Program-made: the position numbers and the translations under genes | Part shown: one piece after another, positions 22,958-31,707 of the stretch | How positions within the stretch are numbered: position 1 is the first letter of the stretch | Layout: every line of letters begins with the position of its first letter | Source of the DNA: Oscillospiraceae bacterium | GTDB taxonomy: Bacteria; Bacillota; Clostridia; Oscillospirales; Acutalibacteraceae | Direction: 5' to 3' | DNA length: 47,019 nucleotides | NCBI GenBank assembly: GCA_029012445.1 | Contig: JAQXMC010000016.1 | Coordinates: 1-47,019, forward strand | The notes under the pieces: model-generated | Told to the model about the DNA's origin: nothing | The model's database searches: none | What the model saw: the letters and a program-made list of their open reading frames with translations, nothing else

Positions 22958-24304
22958 ATGAATTTATTGATTAAGATCATCAGTGCGGTTCTGTCGCTGA
23001 TAATCGGGTTTGGCTCGTCTGCTTTGCCCGAAAGAAAATGCGAGCCAAAAGTCACCGGAACATTTATGCAGCCGTGGCTTTGCAGATTCTGGGATGACGG
23101 AGAATGGGACAAACAGATAACGGAAATGAAAAACGACGGTCTTGATTATCTCATTCTGCAAGATGTTGCCGAAAAAGAAAAAGGCAAATGGACAGTCTAT
23201 TATGACAGTGAGATCAAAGAATTTCAAAATGCCGATCATAGTGACAACGACATAATCGAAAAGTGCCTGAAAGTGTGCCGCAAGCACTCAGTCAAGGTGA
23301 TAATCGGTCTGGCAATTTATGATAATTGGTGGTTTCAGGGCGGATACAACAGAGATTTTAAAAATGTCTGTTCTCTGACTGCGGATATGATCAAAGAAAT
23401 TTACGGCCGGTTCGGCAATGATTACGGGGATACTTTTTACGGGTGGTATTTCACGCCGGAAATAAGCAGCAGTATTCTCTGCACCTCCTCAATATACGGA
23501 ATTTCCTCCGGGATCAACACCGTTATCGGCGCAATAAATGATGTGTGCCCCGAAAAGCCGTTTATGCTAAGTCCGTATATGTTTGAAAACTCGAATCTTT
23601 ATATGGCTTCGTCCGTTCTTCCGATGTGGATAAAATTCTTTGAAAAGACAAATTTAAGAGACGGCGACATTTTCTGCCCTCAGGACAGCATTGGCTCAAA
23701 CACCGGAAAGCTTGAAAATGCGGACAAAATGTGGCAGATGTATGCGCAGGCCGTGAAATCCGCCGACAAAGATATCAGGCTTTGGGCAAACTGTGAAAAC
23801 TTTACGCTGGCCAAAATGAATCAAAAGGGCTCGGGTATTTTCAAGGAAGAAAACAGCAAGATGGTGACCTCAACGCTTGACAGATTCGTTGAGCAGCTTG
23901 ATGTTGCTTCGCGGTACGCCGAAAACATTATAACATTTTCATATAATCACTATTACAGCAGATATCAGTGCAGCAGCGTTTTTGCCGATACATACAGCGA
24001 TTATGTGAAAAACGGATATAATCTTGAGAAAATTTCTCCGACCGCAGTCTCCGATCTGAAAGCCGGGGCAGACGGAAACAAGATCCTCCTGACCTGGACA
24101 CCGGCAGAGGACAACATCGGTATTGCATACTACCGGATAACAGTCAACGGAAGGTTTCTGGCGAGAGTTGAGGCGAATGTCGGCGGAATTGATTCAAGCT
24201 TCGTCGATTCCGTTAAAAGACCGAGCAAAACGGTCTATACCGTGACGGCGTTTGACGGCGCCGGGAACGCTTCGGAAACTGTCAGTGCGATTTATACAAA
24301 GTGA
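22958..24304 (+). CDS. Exported DUF4434-like glycosidase-type protein with C-terminal FN3 domain
   Basis: 448 residues. The start at 22958 follows GCGGGGGA by nine bases; a TTG at 22949 is too close. The N-terminus is a signal-peptide-like hydrophobic stretch (LLIKIISAVLSLIIGFGSSA), so the protein is probably exported. The body (residues ~30-355) resembles the DUF4434 TIM-barrel family, e.g. GTFMQPWLCRFW, LDYLILQDV and DTFYGWYFTPEIS. The last ~85 residues form a fibronectin type III-like domain (TAVSDLKAG, NKILLTWTPAEDNIGI). Substrate and catalytic residues are not known to me; a role in glycan binding or cleavage at the cell surface is inferred. Confidence 0.75.
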   Translation: MNLLIKIISAVLSLIIGFGSSALPERKCEPKVTGTFMQPWLCRFWDDGEWDKQITEMKNDGLDYLILQDVAEKEKGKWTVYYDSEIKEFQNADHSDNDIIEKCLKVCRKHSVKVIIGLAIYDNWWFQGGYNRDFKNVCSLTADMIKEIYGRFGNDYGDTFYGWYFTPEISSSILCTSSIYGISSGINTVIGAINDVCPEKPFMLSPYMFENSNLYMASSVLPMWIKFFEKTNLRDGDIFCPQDSIGSNTGKLENADKMWQMYAQAVKSADKDIRLWANCENFTLAKMNQKGSGIFKEENSKMVTSTLDRFVEQLDVASRYAENIITFSYNHYYSRYQCSSVFADTYSDYVKNGYNLEKISPTAVSDLKAGADGNKILLTWTPAEDNIGIAYYRITVNGRFLARVEANVGGIDSSFVDSVKRPSKTVYTVTAFDGAGNASETVSAIYTK

Positions 24305-24620
24305 AGCAAAACAGACGGCAGTGCTTCATTATTAGACTTTCCTTTTCAGGCTGAAGGTCCGGCTCAAGTATTTATCGCCTGCTAAAAGCAATGATTTAAG
24401 TTTATTGTTTCGTGTGAAATCCGTTATTTTAAAATAATAACAAACAGCGGACTATGAAAATTATAATAAAAAACGACAGGCTCTCTGAGAAGCTGAGAAG
24501 CCTGTCGTTTTTGTGGGTTTCTTTTACTGAAAGAAAAATATATTGAGCTTTTAATGTACCATTGACCGCCTGTAATGCACATATACGATATATTTCACTC
24601 GCAGCCGGCAATTCCATTGA
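24305..24620. other. Non-coding stretch after the DUF4434-like gene
   Basis: I see no gene here. The only supported element is the terminator at 24471-24510. A minus-strand frame across the tRNA is not a gene. Confidence 0.6.
24471..24510 (+). terminator. Intrinsic terminator
   Basis: Twelve-bp stem AAACGACAGGCT/AGCCTGTCGTTT with a 16-base loop that itself holds a smaller stem (CTCTGAG region). TTTT-rich on the plus strand and preceded by AAAAA, so it may act in both directions. Confidence 0.75.
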
Positions 24621-24649
24621 AAAAAGCACTTGCCGAAGCAAGTGCTTTT
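24621..24649 (-). terminator. tRNA-Thr terminator
   Basis: On the minus strand AAAAGCACTTGC, a TTCG tetraloop, and GCAAGTGCTTTTTT: a compact GC-rich stem with a T run, just after the tRNA. Confidence 0.85.
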
Positions 24650-24650
24650 C

Positions 24651-24726
<76 letters not shown>

Positions 24727-24747
24727 GCGCAATTTCAACGCTTAGTT

Positions 24748-24776
24748 ATTATACATATGTTTAAATGAACTGTCAA
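24748..24776 (-). promoter_or_regulatory. tRNA-Thr promoter
   Basis: Minus-strand TTGACA (24776-24771), a 17-base spacer and TATAAT (24753-24748): a perfect consensus promoter 22 nt upstream of the tRNA. Confidence 0.9.
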
Positions 24777-24858
24777 GAGAAAATTAAAAAATTATTGGGG
24801 AATTTGCTTTCAATGCTCATTATCGGTTTATAGCACTGAAAAAACTTTCGATAAATTA

Positions 24859-24887
24859 TTGACAACACACTTTCTGAATGATAAAAT
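24859..24887 (+). promoter_or_regulatory. Promoter of the secreted PT-repeat gene
   Basis: TTGACA at 24859-24864, a 17-base spacer and TAAAAT at 24882-24887, about 27 nt upstream of the ATG. Confidence 0.75.
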
Positions 24888-24913
24888 TTATTAGAAATCG
24901 GGGGTGTGTAATA

Positions 24914-25828
24914 ATGAGTAAAAAAATACTGTCCGTTATACTTGCGATCGTTCTGTGCTTTTCGGCGTCTGTCGGAGTTTATGCCGCGTCTGTTTCAACA
25001 GACGACGGAGATCTTGTTTCTTCGATAAAATCAGATGTTCGCTCGCTGAAAAAAGCAATATATCAGATCAAGGCTCTCTCAAAATCACTGTCTAATGATA
25101 TCGAGCCTTACCTGATGAATGTTGTTCTGACATCTGAGAACATTGACATGGCGATAGATATAGGCGCAAAGGCTATGATAAAGATCATCGAAAAGATCAA
25201 GGATAGCAGCTCGCCTGCCGAGCCGACAAAGCCGACAGAGCCGACAGAGCCTACCGATCCGACCGATCCGACAGATCCAACCGAGCCGACCGAGCCCCAG
25301 CCGAGCAAGATCGACCTGACGATTGCCGAGCTCAAGAAGATACTTCAAAACTATATTTTCGTCAAAGTCGATGATGTTGACGCTTCAACACTCAAGGTCC
25401 TGAAAGATGTCAGGTATTATCCAGTTGAGCTTGAAAACGGGGAAACCACCGTCTATATCGCTGTGGATATAAAGAATAATCCCGATATATTCAATTACGC
25501 GGTTTTCAGAGAAACTGTTGAAAAGCTCTATGAGGAACAGGGCAAGGAACTGATTAAGAAGTCCAACGGAGAAACGGATTATCTGATGAGCTATGAGCAT
25601 ATCGCCGGTGAGCTCGCTCTTCACGCTATCGTTTATGCGGCCGTGAACGAGCTTATTGATGTCACCGGAACAAAGAACGAGACTATCCTCAAGCTTTATG
25701 AGAAAGCCCAGCAAGCCGATCTCAATATTGATGAAGCGAGAGTTCCGTGGCAGGTAATTTCGATTTTCGGAATAATCCTTGTCGATCTTCTTTCCTTCAA
25801 TGTTCTGAAGCTGTTCAATCTGATATGA
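24914..25828 (+). CDS. Secreted PT-repeat protein of unknown function
   Basis: 304 residues from the ATG at 24914, which follows a GGGGGTG ribosome site. Residues 1-24 are a signal peptide (MSKKILSVILAIVLCFSASV, cleavage after VYA). A helical segment follows, then a linker with repeated Thr-Glu/Asp-Pro triplets (DNA 25220-25305). The C-terminal half is a mixed alpha/beta domain (TVYIAVDIKNNPDIFNY), and the last ~25 residues (WQVISIFGIILVDLLSFNVL) are hydrophobic, perhaps a membrane anchor. I recognise no family; a cell-envelope role is inferred. Confidence 0.75.
   Translation: MSKKILSVILAIVLCFSASVGVYAASVSTDDGDLVSSIKSDVRSLKKAIYQIKALSKSLSNDIEPYLMNVVLTSENIDMAIDIGAKAMIKIIEKIKDSSSPAEPTKPTEPTEPTDPTDPTDPTEPTEPQPSKIDLTIAELKKILQNYIFVKVDDVDASTLKVLKDVRYYPVELENGETTVYIAVDIKNNPDIFNYAVFRETVEKLYEEQGKELIKKSNGETDYLMSYEHIAGELALHAIVYAAVNELIDVTGTKNETILKLYEKAQQADLNIDEARVPWQVISIFGIILVDLLSFNVLKLFNLI
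25220..25305 (+). repeat. Pro-Thr-acidic codon repeat (PTE/PTD linker)
   Basis: Tandem ~9-bp units coding PTE and PTD triplets inside the secreted protein gene, a typical extended linker. An antisense frame of leucine/arginine repeats on the other strand is only a shadow of it. Confidence 0.8.
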
Positions 25829-25842
25829 TAATGAAACGAATA

Positions 25843-25868
25843 AGGCGGGCGGAGTTATCCGTCCGCCT
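25843..25868 (+). terminator. Hairpin at the left end of repeat copy 3
   Basis: Eleven-bp stem (25843-25853 with 25858-25868) with one G-U pair and a 4-base loop. It may terminate the secreted-protein transcript. A related hairpin precedes repeat copy 2. Confidence 0.5.
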
Positions 25869-26083
25869 CAAATTGTCGATAAAGGCGCCCGAACGCATAT
25901 AAGCTAAAAATACGAAAGAAAAAATCCGGTTATTTCAAACACAAACCGCAAGCTGCTTCGGCGACACAGTATCAAACTGTGTCGCCGAAATCTTATATGC
26001 TTGGCATTTTTTCGGCCTCTGAGCACCTTTGTGTGCCTGTCGACCGAAGAAAATGTCATCGGTCGTCCCTTCCCGATATTCTT
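25865..26083 (+). repeat. Interspersed structured repeat, copy 3
   Basis: 219 bp, aligning without gaps to copy 2 (14153-14371). The outer arm 25895-25903 pairs with 25992-26000. The first hairpin is 25959-25987, a perfect 12-bp stem around ATCAA. The second hairpin is 26003-26057 with an inner GCAC/GTGT stem. It ends about 130 nt before obgE, followed by a short CGCAC/GTGCG hairpin near 26088-26107. The gap 25829-26211 contains no gene. The stem base changes relative to copy 1 are compensated. Confidence 0.85.
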
Positions 26084-26211
26084 ACCTTTCGCACCGGCTT
26101 TGTGCGTACCAAAAAATATTTTTTGAAAACTATTTATTATTCGGCGTTTGTGTTGTATAATTATAATGATATTTTATGCGTAGATGTTAAGTCTGCCGAA
26201 AGGAGACGGCT

Positions 26212-27483
26212 ATGTTCGTTGATAAGGCAAAAATCAGTATAAAGGCCGGAAACGGCGGCGACGGAGCGGTTGCTTTCCACAGAGAAAAGTTTGTCGCTTC
26301 AGGCGGCCCGGACGGCGGCGACGGCGGCCAGGGCGGCGATGTTGTTTTCAAGGTCGACGACAATCTTTCAACGCTCGCCGACTTTAAATATAAAAGAAAA
26401 TACAAGGCAGAGAACGGCAGCAATGGCCAGGGCGGCAGACGCAACGGAAAAAAGGGCGCCGATCTTGTGATATCCGTTCCGCGGGGTACGATAATAAGAG
26501 AGTGCGAGAGCGGAGCCGTTTTATCGGATATGTCTTCAGACGAGCCTTTTGTCGCCGCAAAGGGCGGCAGAGGCGGCTGGGGCAACACGCATTTCGCCAC
26601 CCCGACGAGACAGGCTCCGAGATTTGCCAAAAGCGGAGCGCCGGGCGAGGAGTGGGAAGTCGTTCTTGAGCTGAAGCTCCTGGCCGATGTCGGTCTGCTG
26701 GGATTTCCGAATGTCGGAAAATCGAGTTTCATTTCGGTCGTCAGTCAGGCGAAGCCCATAATCGCCGACTATCATTTCACAACGCTCACACCTGTCCTCG
26801 GCGTTGTCTCGCTCGACGAGGGAGCGTCGTTCGTGATTGCGGATATTCCCGGACTTATCGAGGGCGCCAGCGAGGGAGTCGGACTTGGCCATGAGTTCCT
26901 GCGCCATGTTGAAAGATGCAGAATGCTTATCCATATAGTCGATGTGTCGGGCAGCGAGGGCAGGAATCCAGTCGATGACTTCGAAAAGATCAACGAGGAG
27001 CTCAGAAAGTTTGATCCGGAGCTTGCCGAAAGGCCGCAGATAGTCGTCGGCAACAAGATAGATCTTGCGGACGACGGACAGCTTGAGCGTTTCAGAAGCT
27101 ATATTGCCGGAAAGGGATATGAATATCATGAAATGTGCGCCCCGATAAGCGAGGGCACCAAAGAGGTCATCAACGCCGCGGCGAAGATGCTTGCGACTCT
27201 TCCTCCGATCAAAAGATACGAGGCGGAAGAAGTGCCGATGGAGACTATTCTCAGAAAGTCGGACACGGGCTTTAATATCACGGTCGAGGACGGAGTATAT
27301 ATCGTCGAGGCGGACTGGCTCGGCAGAATACTTTGCAAAACCGACCTTGATGACTACGAGTCGCTTCAGTATTTCCAGAGAGTCCTTCAGTCGAGCGGAA
27401 TAATCGACGCTTTGAGAGAAAAGGGAATACAGGAGGGCGACACGGTCAGCATTTATGATTTTGAATTTGATTTTGTTAACTGA
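26212..27483 (+). CDS. obgE: GTPase Obg
   Basis: Essential ribosome-associated GTPase, 423 residues. The N-terminal glycine-rich Obg fold spans residues 1-158 (VDKAKISIKAGNGGDG, GGDGGQGGDV). The G domain follows: G1 at 164-172 (GFPNVGKSS), G3 from 211 (DIPGLIEGA), and G4 near 281 (NKID). A C-terminal OCT-type domain occupies about residues 345-423. AAAGGAG precedes the ATG. It starts a run of four genes on one strand. Cell role: ribosome assembly, growth and stress control. Confidence 0.95.
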   Translation: MFVDKAKISIKAGNGGDGAVAFHREKFVASGGPDGGDGGQGGDVVFKVDDNLSTLADFKYKRKYKAENGSNGQGGRRNGKKGADLVISVPRGTIIRECESGAVLSDMSSDEPFVAAKGGRGGWGNTHFATPTRQAPRFAKSGAPGEEWEVVLELKLLADVGLLGFPNVGKSSFISVVSQAKPIIADYHFTTLTPVLGVVSLDEGASFVIADIPGLIEGASEGVGLGHEFLRHVERCRMLIHIVDVSGSEGRNPVDDFEKINEELRKFDPELAERPQIVVGNKIDLADDGQLERFRSYIAGKGYEYHEMCAPISEGTKEVINAAAKMLATLPPIKRYEAEEVPMETILRKSDTGFNITVEDGVYIVEADWLGRILCKTDLDDYESLQYFQRVLQSSGIIDALREKGIQEGDTVSIYDFEFDFVN

Positions 27484-27496
27484 CGGAGGCTGAAAA

Positions 27497-27910
27497 GTGG
27501 AAAGATTTCTTGATTTTGACTGCGATCCGAATCAGTTAAGCCCGCTTGCTCTTGCGTTTGTCGGGGACTCTGTCTATGACCTGCTTGTCAGGGAAAAACT
27601 GGTTTGTCAGGCCAACAGAAGCGCCAATAAGCTTCACAGATCCGCTGTGGACAGCGTCAGAGCTTCGGCTCAGGCCGAGGCCTGCGAGAGGGTGATGCCC
27701 TTGCTGACCGAAAAGGAGCTGGCGGTGTTCAGAAGAGGAAGAAACGCTCACACCAACCATCTGCCGAAAAACGGCAATCCGAGAGATTACCATTATGCGA
27801 CAGCAATGGAGACGCTGTTCGGATATCTCTATCTGAACGGAGAAATAGAAAGACTGCGCGAATTATTCGCCGTTATAAGTGAGGAGAGTGAAGAAAATGA
27901 CAAAGTCTGA
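27497..27910 (+). CDS. mrnC: Mini-ribonuclease 3
   Basis: 137-residue RNase III-domain protein without the double-stranded RNA-binding domain, as in the Mini-III family that trims 23S rRNA ends. The family core is present: SPLALAFVGDSVYDLLVRE, with the acidic metal-binding residues, and later RNAHTNHLPKNGNPRDYHYATAMETLFGYLYL. GTG start seven bases after GGAGG. It follows obgE by 13 nt and overlaps the next gene by 14 nt, so it is in the same operon. Confidence 0.92.
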   Translation: MERFLDFDCDPNQLSPLALAFVGDSVYDLLVREKLVCQANRSANKLHRSAVDSVRASAQAEACERVMPLLTEKELAVFRRGRNAHTNHLPKNGNPRDYHYATAMETLFGYLYLNGEIERLRELFAVISEESEENDKV

Positions 27911-28802
27911 TTCAGCCGTTCCGGCATCGAAAAAGTCGTCGGTAGTGACATGGATAGTCGATATTCTGTTTTTCGTTGTCGGCTCTTCGATATTTGCGCT
28001 CGGAATAAATATGTTTTCCGTTCCGAACAACATAGCCTGCGGCGGAGTGACCGGTATTGCGACCATGGTCAATCACTTTTTCCCAAGGATTCCGATAGGC
28101 GTTGTGATGCTTGCGCTGAACATACCGCTTTTCATTCTCGCCTTTATTTTCCTCGGGCGCAAGCTGTTTATCAAATCGTTCATAGCGACCGTTATACTTT
28201 CCGTTGTCACGGATATTTTCGCCAGAATAATACCCGCCGGTACGAACGACCGACTGCTTGCCGCAATTTTTTACGGCGTATGCAGTGGTGTGGGGCTTGC
28301 GATAATTTTCATGAGAAACGCCACGAGCGGCGGCAGCGATATCGTAGTCAAGCTCATAAACAAGAAGTATCCCCATCTTTCCATGGGCAGAATGTTGCTG
28401 TTAGTTGATTCGATCGTGGTTCTTGCTTCGGGCATAGCTTATAAAAACATTGAAAGCGCGCTTTATTCGGCGATAGTCGTTTTCGTATCCGGAGAGGTCA
28501 TAGACCTGATTCTCTACGGAACGGGGCACGGCAGAGTGATGATGATAGTCACTTCCATGCCGCAGGAGGTCTCAAAGGCAATTATGACCTCCCTGCACAG
28601 AGGAGTTACGATAATTCCGGCCAAAGGCGCTTACACAGACAGCGATAAAGGAATGTTGGTCTGCGCCGCAAGGGCGGCGGAGGTCAGCCGGATAAACAAG
28701 ATAGTCCGCAGTGTGGACGAACACGCATTCACCATAATTTCGGAGGCAGGCGAGGTCCTCGGCGAGGGCTTTAAGAGCTACGACGAAGAGGAGGAAAAAT
28801 AA
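27897..28802 (+). CDS. YitT family membrane protein (DUF161/DUF2179)
   Basis: 301 residues from the ATG at 27897, which is preceded by GAGGAG. Several hydrophobic membrane segments fill residues ~20-215. The C-terminal cytosolic DUF2179 domain (VMMIVTSMPQEVSKAIM, GVTIIPAKGAYT) is typical of the YitT family. The substrate is unknown; some members affect stress resistance. It overlaps mrnC by 14 nt and its stop overlaps the start of the next gene by one base, so translation is coupled. Confidence 0.85.
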   Translation: MTKSDSAVPASKKSSVVTWIVDILFFVVGSSIFALGINMFSVPNNIACGGVTGIATMVNHFFPRIPIGVVMLALNIPLFILAFIFLGRKLFIKSFIATVILSVVTDIFARIIPAGTNDRLLAAIFYGVCSGVGLAIIFMRNATSGGSDIVVKLINKKYPHLSMGRMLLLVDSIVVLASGIAYKNIESALYSAIVVFVSGEVIDLILYGTGHGRVMMIVTSMPQEVSKAIMTSLHRGVTIIPAKGAYTDSDKGMLVCAARAAEVSRINKIVRSVDEHAFTIISEAGEVLGEGFKSYDEEEEK

Positions 28803-29773
28803 TGAACTTCATTGAACAGAGAAACGGTATGGTTGACGGCTTCGGCCTTATTAAGACCGTTGAGAAAAAGACGAATGTCAAGGGCGTTCCATATCTTGAT
28901 CTGACGCTCTGCGACAGGGACGGCGAAATGTCGGCTAAGCTCTGGGATTACAAGGAGGAGATTCACGGAGAATATGAGGTCAACGATCTTATTAAATTCA
29001 GAGGTCAGCTTCAGCAGTATAACGGCGCAAATCAGCTGAGAATTGACCGCATACGCAAAACCATCGAGGCGGACGGAGTCAATATCTGCGATTTTGTTCC
29101 GTCGGCTGAGTATTCGGGTGAGATGATGCTCGGTGAAATACTCAACACGCTTGACACCTTCAGGGATCAGAATCTCAAAAGGCTGACAAAGGCTATAATT
29201 GAAAACCACAAGGAAAAGCTTCTTTATTGGCCGGCGGCATTCAAGCTTCACCACGCAATGAGGGGCGGCCTTTTATATCACACCCTGTCAATACTGAAAA
29301 TGGCGGAGTGCGCCTGCAAAATATATGCCTCAATCGACAGGGAGCTTCTGCTTTCCGGCGTTATATTGCACGATATAGCCAAGCTCTATGAATACGATGT
29401 CAGCGAGACGACGGGGGTTGCCGCGAGTTATTCCGTCAAGGGCAATCTGCTCGGTCATCTCGTCATGGGCGCCATGGAGGTCGAGGAGCAGGCGAAAAAG
29501 CTCGGAATACCCGAAGAAACGACTGTTCTTCTCGAGCATATGATAATTTCTCACCACGGCGAGCCCGATTTCGGCGCGGCGGTCAGACCGCTGTTTATCG
29601 AAGCTGAGGTGCTCTGTCAGCTTGACACTCTCGACGCCACCGTTTATGAAATGGCGCAGAGCATAAGCGAGGTCAAAAAGGGCGATTTCACACAGAGACA
29701 GTGGGCGCTTGACAACAGAAAGCTTTATAATCACGGCAGAACAGAAATCAAACCGAAAGCCAATCTTGAATAA
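28802..29773 (+). CDS. 3'-5' exoribonuclease YhaM family
   Basis: 323 residues. An N-terminal OB-fold nucleic-acid-binding domain (residues ~10-85) is followed by an HD metal-dependent domain: H160 (LLYHTLSIL), H190-D191 (LHDIAKLYE) and HH in ISHHGEPDFG. This order matches YhaM, a 3'-5' exonuclease that degrades RNA and trims DNA ends in Firmicutes. The start overlaps the yitT stop by one base. Last gene of the obgE cluster. Confidence 0.9.
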   Translation: MNFIEQRNGMVDGFGLIKTVEKKTNVKGVPYLDLTLCDRDGEMSAKLWDYKEEIHGEYEVNDLIKFRGQLQQYNGANQLRIDRIRKTIEADGVNICDFVPSAEYSGEMMLGEILNTLDTFRDQNLKRLTKAIIENHKEKLLYWPAAFKLHHAMRGGLLYHTLSILKMAECACKIYASIDRELLLSGVILHDIAKLYEYDVSETTGVAASYSVKGNLLGHLVMGAMEVEEQAKKLGIPEETTVLLEHMIISHHGEPDFGAAVRPLFIEAEVLCQLDTLDATVYEMAQSISEVKKGDFTQRQWALDNRKLYNHGRTEIKPKANLE

Positions 29774-29792
29774 AACGGATAGAACAGAGTGA

Positions 29793-29927
29793 GTTCACAC
29801 CGGCGCTCAGTGCTGAACATCCGCATATTTTCCGCTGAAGGCGTTGCCGGTCTGTGAAAAACGCAAAGCATTTGCTCGCCTGTCGCCCTATTCTGCGAAA
29901 AATCTGCGTGTTTCGGGTAGTGTGAAC
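29793..29927 (+). ncRNA. Candidate three-stem structured RNA between yhaM and rsmD
   Basis: Nested complementary arms: 29793-29800 (GTTCACAC) with 29920-29927 (GTGTGAAC), enclosing 29800-29804 with 29846-29850 (CCGGC/GCCGG) and 29857-29865 with 29905-29913 (one mismatch). That is a three-way junction-like shape. No promoter is visible just upstream, so it may be a yhaM 3' UTR. A single sequence; chance is possible. Confidence 0.3.
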
Positions 29928-29958
29928 AAGCTCAAATTGTAAATATTGTTGCAAAAGG

Positions 29959-29987
29959 TTGAAATTTTCCGAATAAAGTGTGATAAT
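29959..29987 (+). promoter_or_regulatory. rsmD-coaD promoter
   Basis: TTGAAA at 29959-29964, a 17-base spacer and GATAAT at 29982-29987, only 14 nt upstream of the rsmD ATG. Confidence 0.6.
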
Positions 29988-30000
29988 AGAAAGGAAGAAC

Positions 30001-30543
30001 ATGAGAGTTATAACAGGTACAGCAAGGGGCAGAAAGCTCGTTACCCTTGACGGCGAGGATGTCAGACCGACGACCGACAGAGTCAAGGAAGCTCTTTTCA
30101 GCATAATCCAGTTTGAAATCGAAGGCAGAAAGGTCCTCGATCTTTTCGCCGGCTCCGGCCAGCTCGGAATAGAGGCTCTTTCAAGAGGAGCCCGAAGCGC
30201 AGTGTTTGTCGATATTTCAAAAGGGCCGATCGAGGTCATAAAGCAGAATCTTGAAACGACGGGACTTGGCAAAAACGCAATAGTTCTCAACACCGACAGC
30301 ATTGCTTTCGCCGCATCGAGAGCCGACAGATATGATATTGCGTTTCTCGATCCGCCTTACAGAACGGGGCTTTTGCAAAAAGCGCTTCCGCTGACGGCGA
30401 ACATTATGAATGAAAGCGGCGTTATTATATGTGAAGCGCCGTTTGACGAGGAGCTTCCCGAAAGGGTGGGGAGCTTCAAAAAGATAAAGGAATATAAATA
30501 CGGCAAGATAAAACTCGTAACCTACCGATTTGAGGAGAATTAA
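30001..30543 (+). CDS. rsmD: 16S rRNA (guanine966-N2)-methyltransferase RsmD
   Basis: 180 residues. S-adenosylmethionine-dependent methylation of a guanine in 16S rRNA. The Rossmann motif is LDLFAGSGQLGIEALSRGA (about residues 46-64) and the catalytic DPPY is at residues 117-120. ATG at 30001, with AAAGGAAG just upstream; the frame upstream from 29980 overlaps the promoter. It precedes coaD, the usual arrangement in Firmicutes. Confidence 0.93.
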   Translation: MRVITGTARGRKLVTLDGEDVRPTTDRVKEALFSIIQFEIEGRKVLDLFAGSGQLGIEALSRGARSAVFVDISKGPIEVIKQNLETTGLGKNAIVLNTDSIAFAASRADRYDIAFLDPPYRTGLLQKALPLTANIMNESGVIICEAPFDEELPERVGSFKKIKEYKYGKIKLVTYRFEEN

Positions 30544-30556
30544 GAGGAGAAATAAA

Positions 30557-31045
30557 ATGGAAAGAAAAATAGCCGTCTGTCCGGGCTCGTTTGATCCCGT
30601 GACTATCGGGCATCTGGACATAATAAAAAGAGCGTCAAAGCTGTTTGACACCGTTATAGTCGTCGTAATGTCAAACTATAAAAAAATGGGCAACTACTCC
30701 TTTTCACAGGAGGAGCGGGTTGAAATGCTGATTCGCTGCACCCGCAATATGCCCAATGTTGTGGTGGATTCGCACTGCGGGCTTCTTGCCGAATACGCAA
30801 AAGAAAAAAATGCGGTTGCGATCATCAAGGGACTCAGAGCCGTTTCCGACTTTGAGGACGAGTTTCAGCAGGCGCTCATCAATAAAAAGCTCAACGGCGA
30901 TGTGGAAACTCTGTTTTTATCCGCCGATTCGGATAATATGTTCTTATCTTCCAGCGTGATAAAACAGGTCTGCTCTTTCGGCGGGGACATATCGGCGTTT
31001 GTGCCTAAAGAGATATTAAGCGATATAGTCGAAAGATTAAGATAA
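30557..31045 (+). CDS. coaD: Pantetheine-phosphate adenylyltransferase
   Basis: 162 residues. Penultimate enzyme of coenzyme A synthesis: phosphopantetheine plus ATP to dephospho-CoA. The nucleotidyltransferase signature is clear: PGSFDPVTIGHLDII (TxGH at residues 17-20), later IKGLRAVSDFEDE and SADSDNMFLSSS. AAGAGGAG precedes the ATG at 30557. It follows rsmD by 13 nt. Confidence 0.96.
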   Translation: MERKIAVCPGSFDPVTIGHLDIIKRASKLFDTVIVVVMSNYKKMGNYSFSQEERVEMLIRCTRNMPNVVVDSHCGLLAEYAKEKNAVAIIKGLRAVSDFEDEFQQALINKKLNGDVETLFLSADSDNMFLSSSVIKQVCSFGGDISAFVPKEILSDIVERLR

Positions 31046-31069
31046 AAATAATAAGGATGGATGAAAGAT

Positions 31070-31681
31070 ATGCATATCGAAGAATTATTGGACGAAATAG
31101 TTGAAACTGTCGACTCAGGCTTTAATCTGAAGCTTTTTCACAAAAGAATAGTCAACGGCGACAAGGTCATAGAGCTCTCCGATGAGATCAGAACCAGCCT
31201 TCCGCCTGAATTTGAAAGCGCAAAGAAGATCACGGCCAACAGGAATAAGATAATCGACTCCGCAGAGCAGTTTGCTCAGAGCAAAAAAGCCGCAGCCGAA
31301 AAGGAAGGAGCAGCAATGCTTGAAAGCGCAAGACTGAAGGCTCAGGAGATGTTGGGCGACGCCAAGGCCAAGGCCGAAAGGATAGTCGAGAACGCTCAGC
31401 TTCACGCCGAGCAGCTCGTCAGCGACAGCAGCATAACAAAGACCGCAAACGAGAGAGCGTCACAGCTTCTTGCCGAGACGAACAACGACTGCGAGGCAAT
31501 GATGAAAGCGACCAAGGCCGACTGCGACGAAATGACCGCCAAAGCCAAGCAGTGGTCCGACGATGTCAGAAACGCCGCATACGAATACGCAATGAGAATG
31601 GTCGGAGAGGTCGACAACTTCCTTTCGGCTTCTTCATCTGATCTCAGACAGACCAAGGGCAAGCTTGAGAGTATGCAATAA
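31070..31681 (+). CDS. Coiled-coil protein of unknown function (ATP-synthase-b-like)
   Basis: 203 residues from the ATG at 31070 (AAGGATGG upstream; an ATG at 31061 is too close). A short folded N-terminus (HIEELLDEIVETVDSGF...) is followed from residue ~60 by a long charged Ala/Glu/Lys-rich helix, like DivIVA- or ATP synthase b-type coiled coils. No membrane segment. It is located after coaD, 24 nt downstream. Often annotated as an ATPase in relatives, but I see no nucleotide-binding motif. Function unknown. Confidence 0.7.
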   Translation: MHIEELLDEIVETVDSGFNLKLFHKRIVNGDKVIELSDEIRTSLPPEFESAKKITANRNKIIDSAEQFAQSKKAAAEKEGAAMLESARLKAQEMLGDAKAKAERIVENAQLHAEQLVSDSSITKTANERASQLLAETNNDCEAMMKATKADCDEMTAKAKQWSDDVRNAAYEYAMRMVGEVDNFLSASSSDLRQTKGKLESMQ

Positions 31682-31707
31682 TCCTTCTGAATGACAGTGA
31701 GGTGCCA

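Noticed and set aside
25108..25335. Antisense repeat-rich frame opposite the PT linker
   Set aside because: A shadow of the codon repeat on the plus strand.
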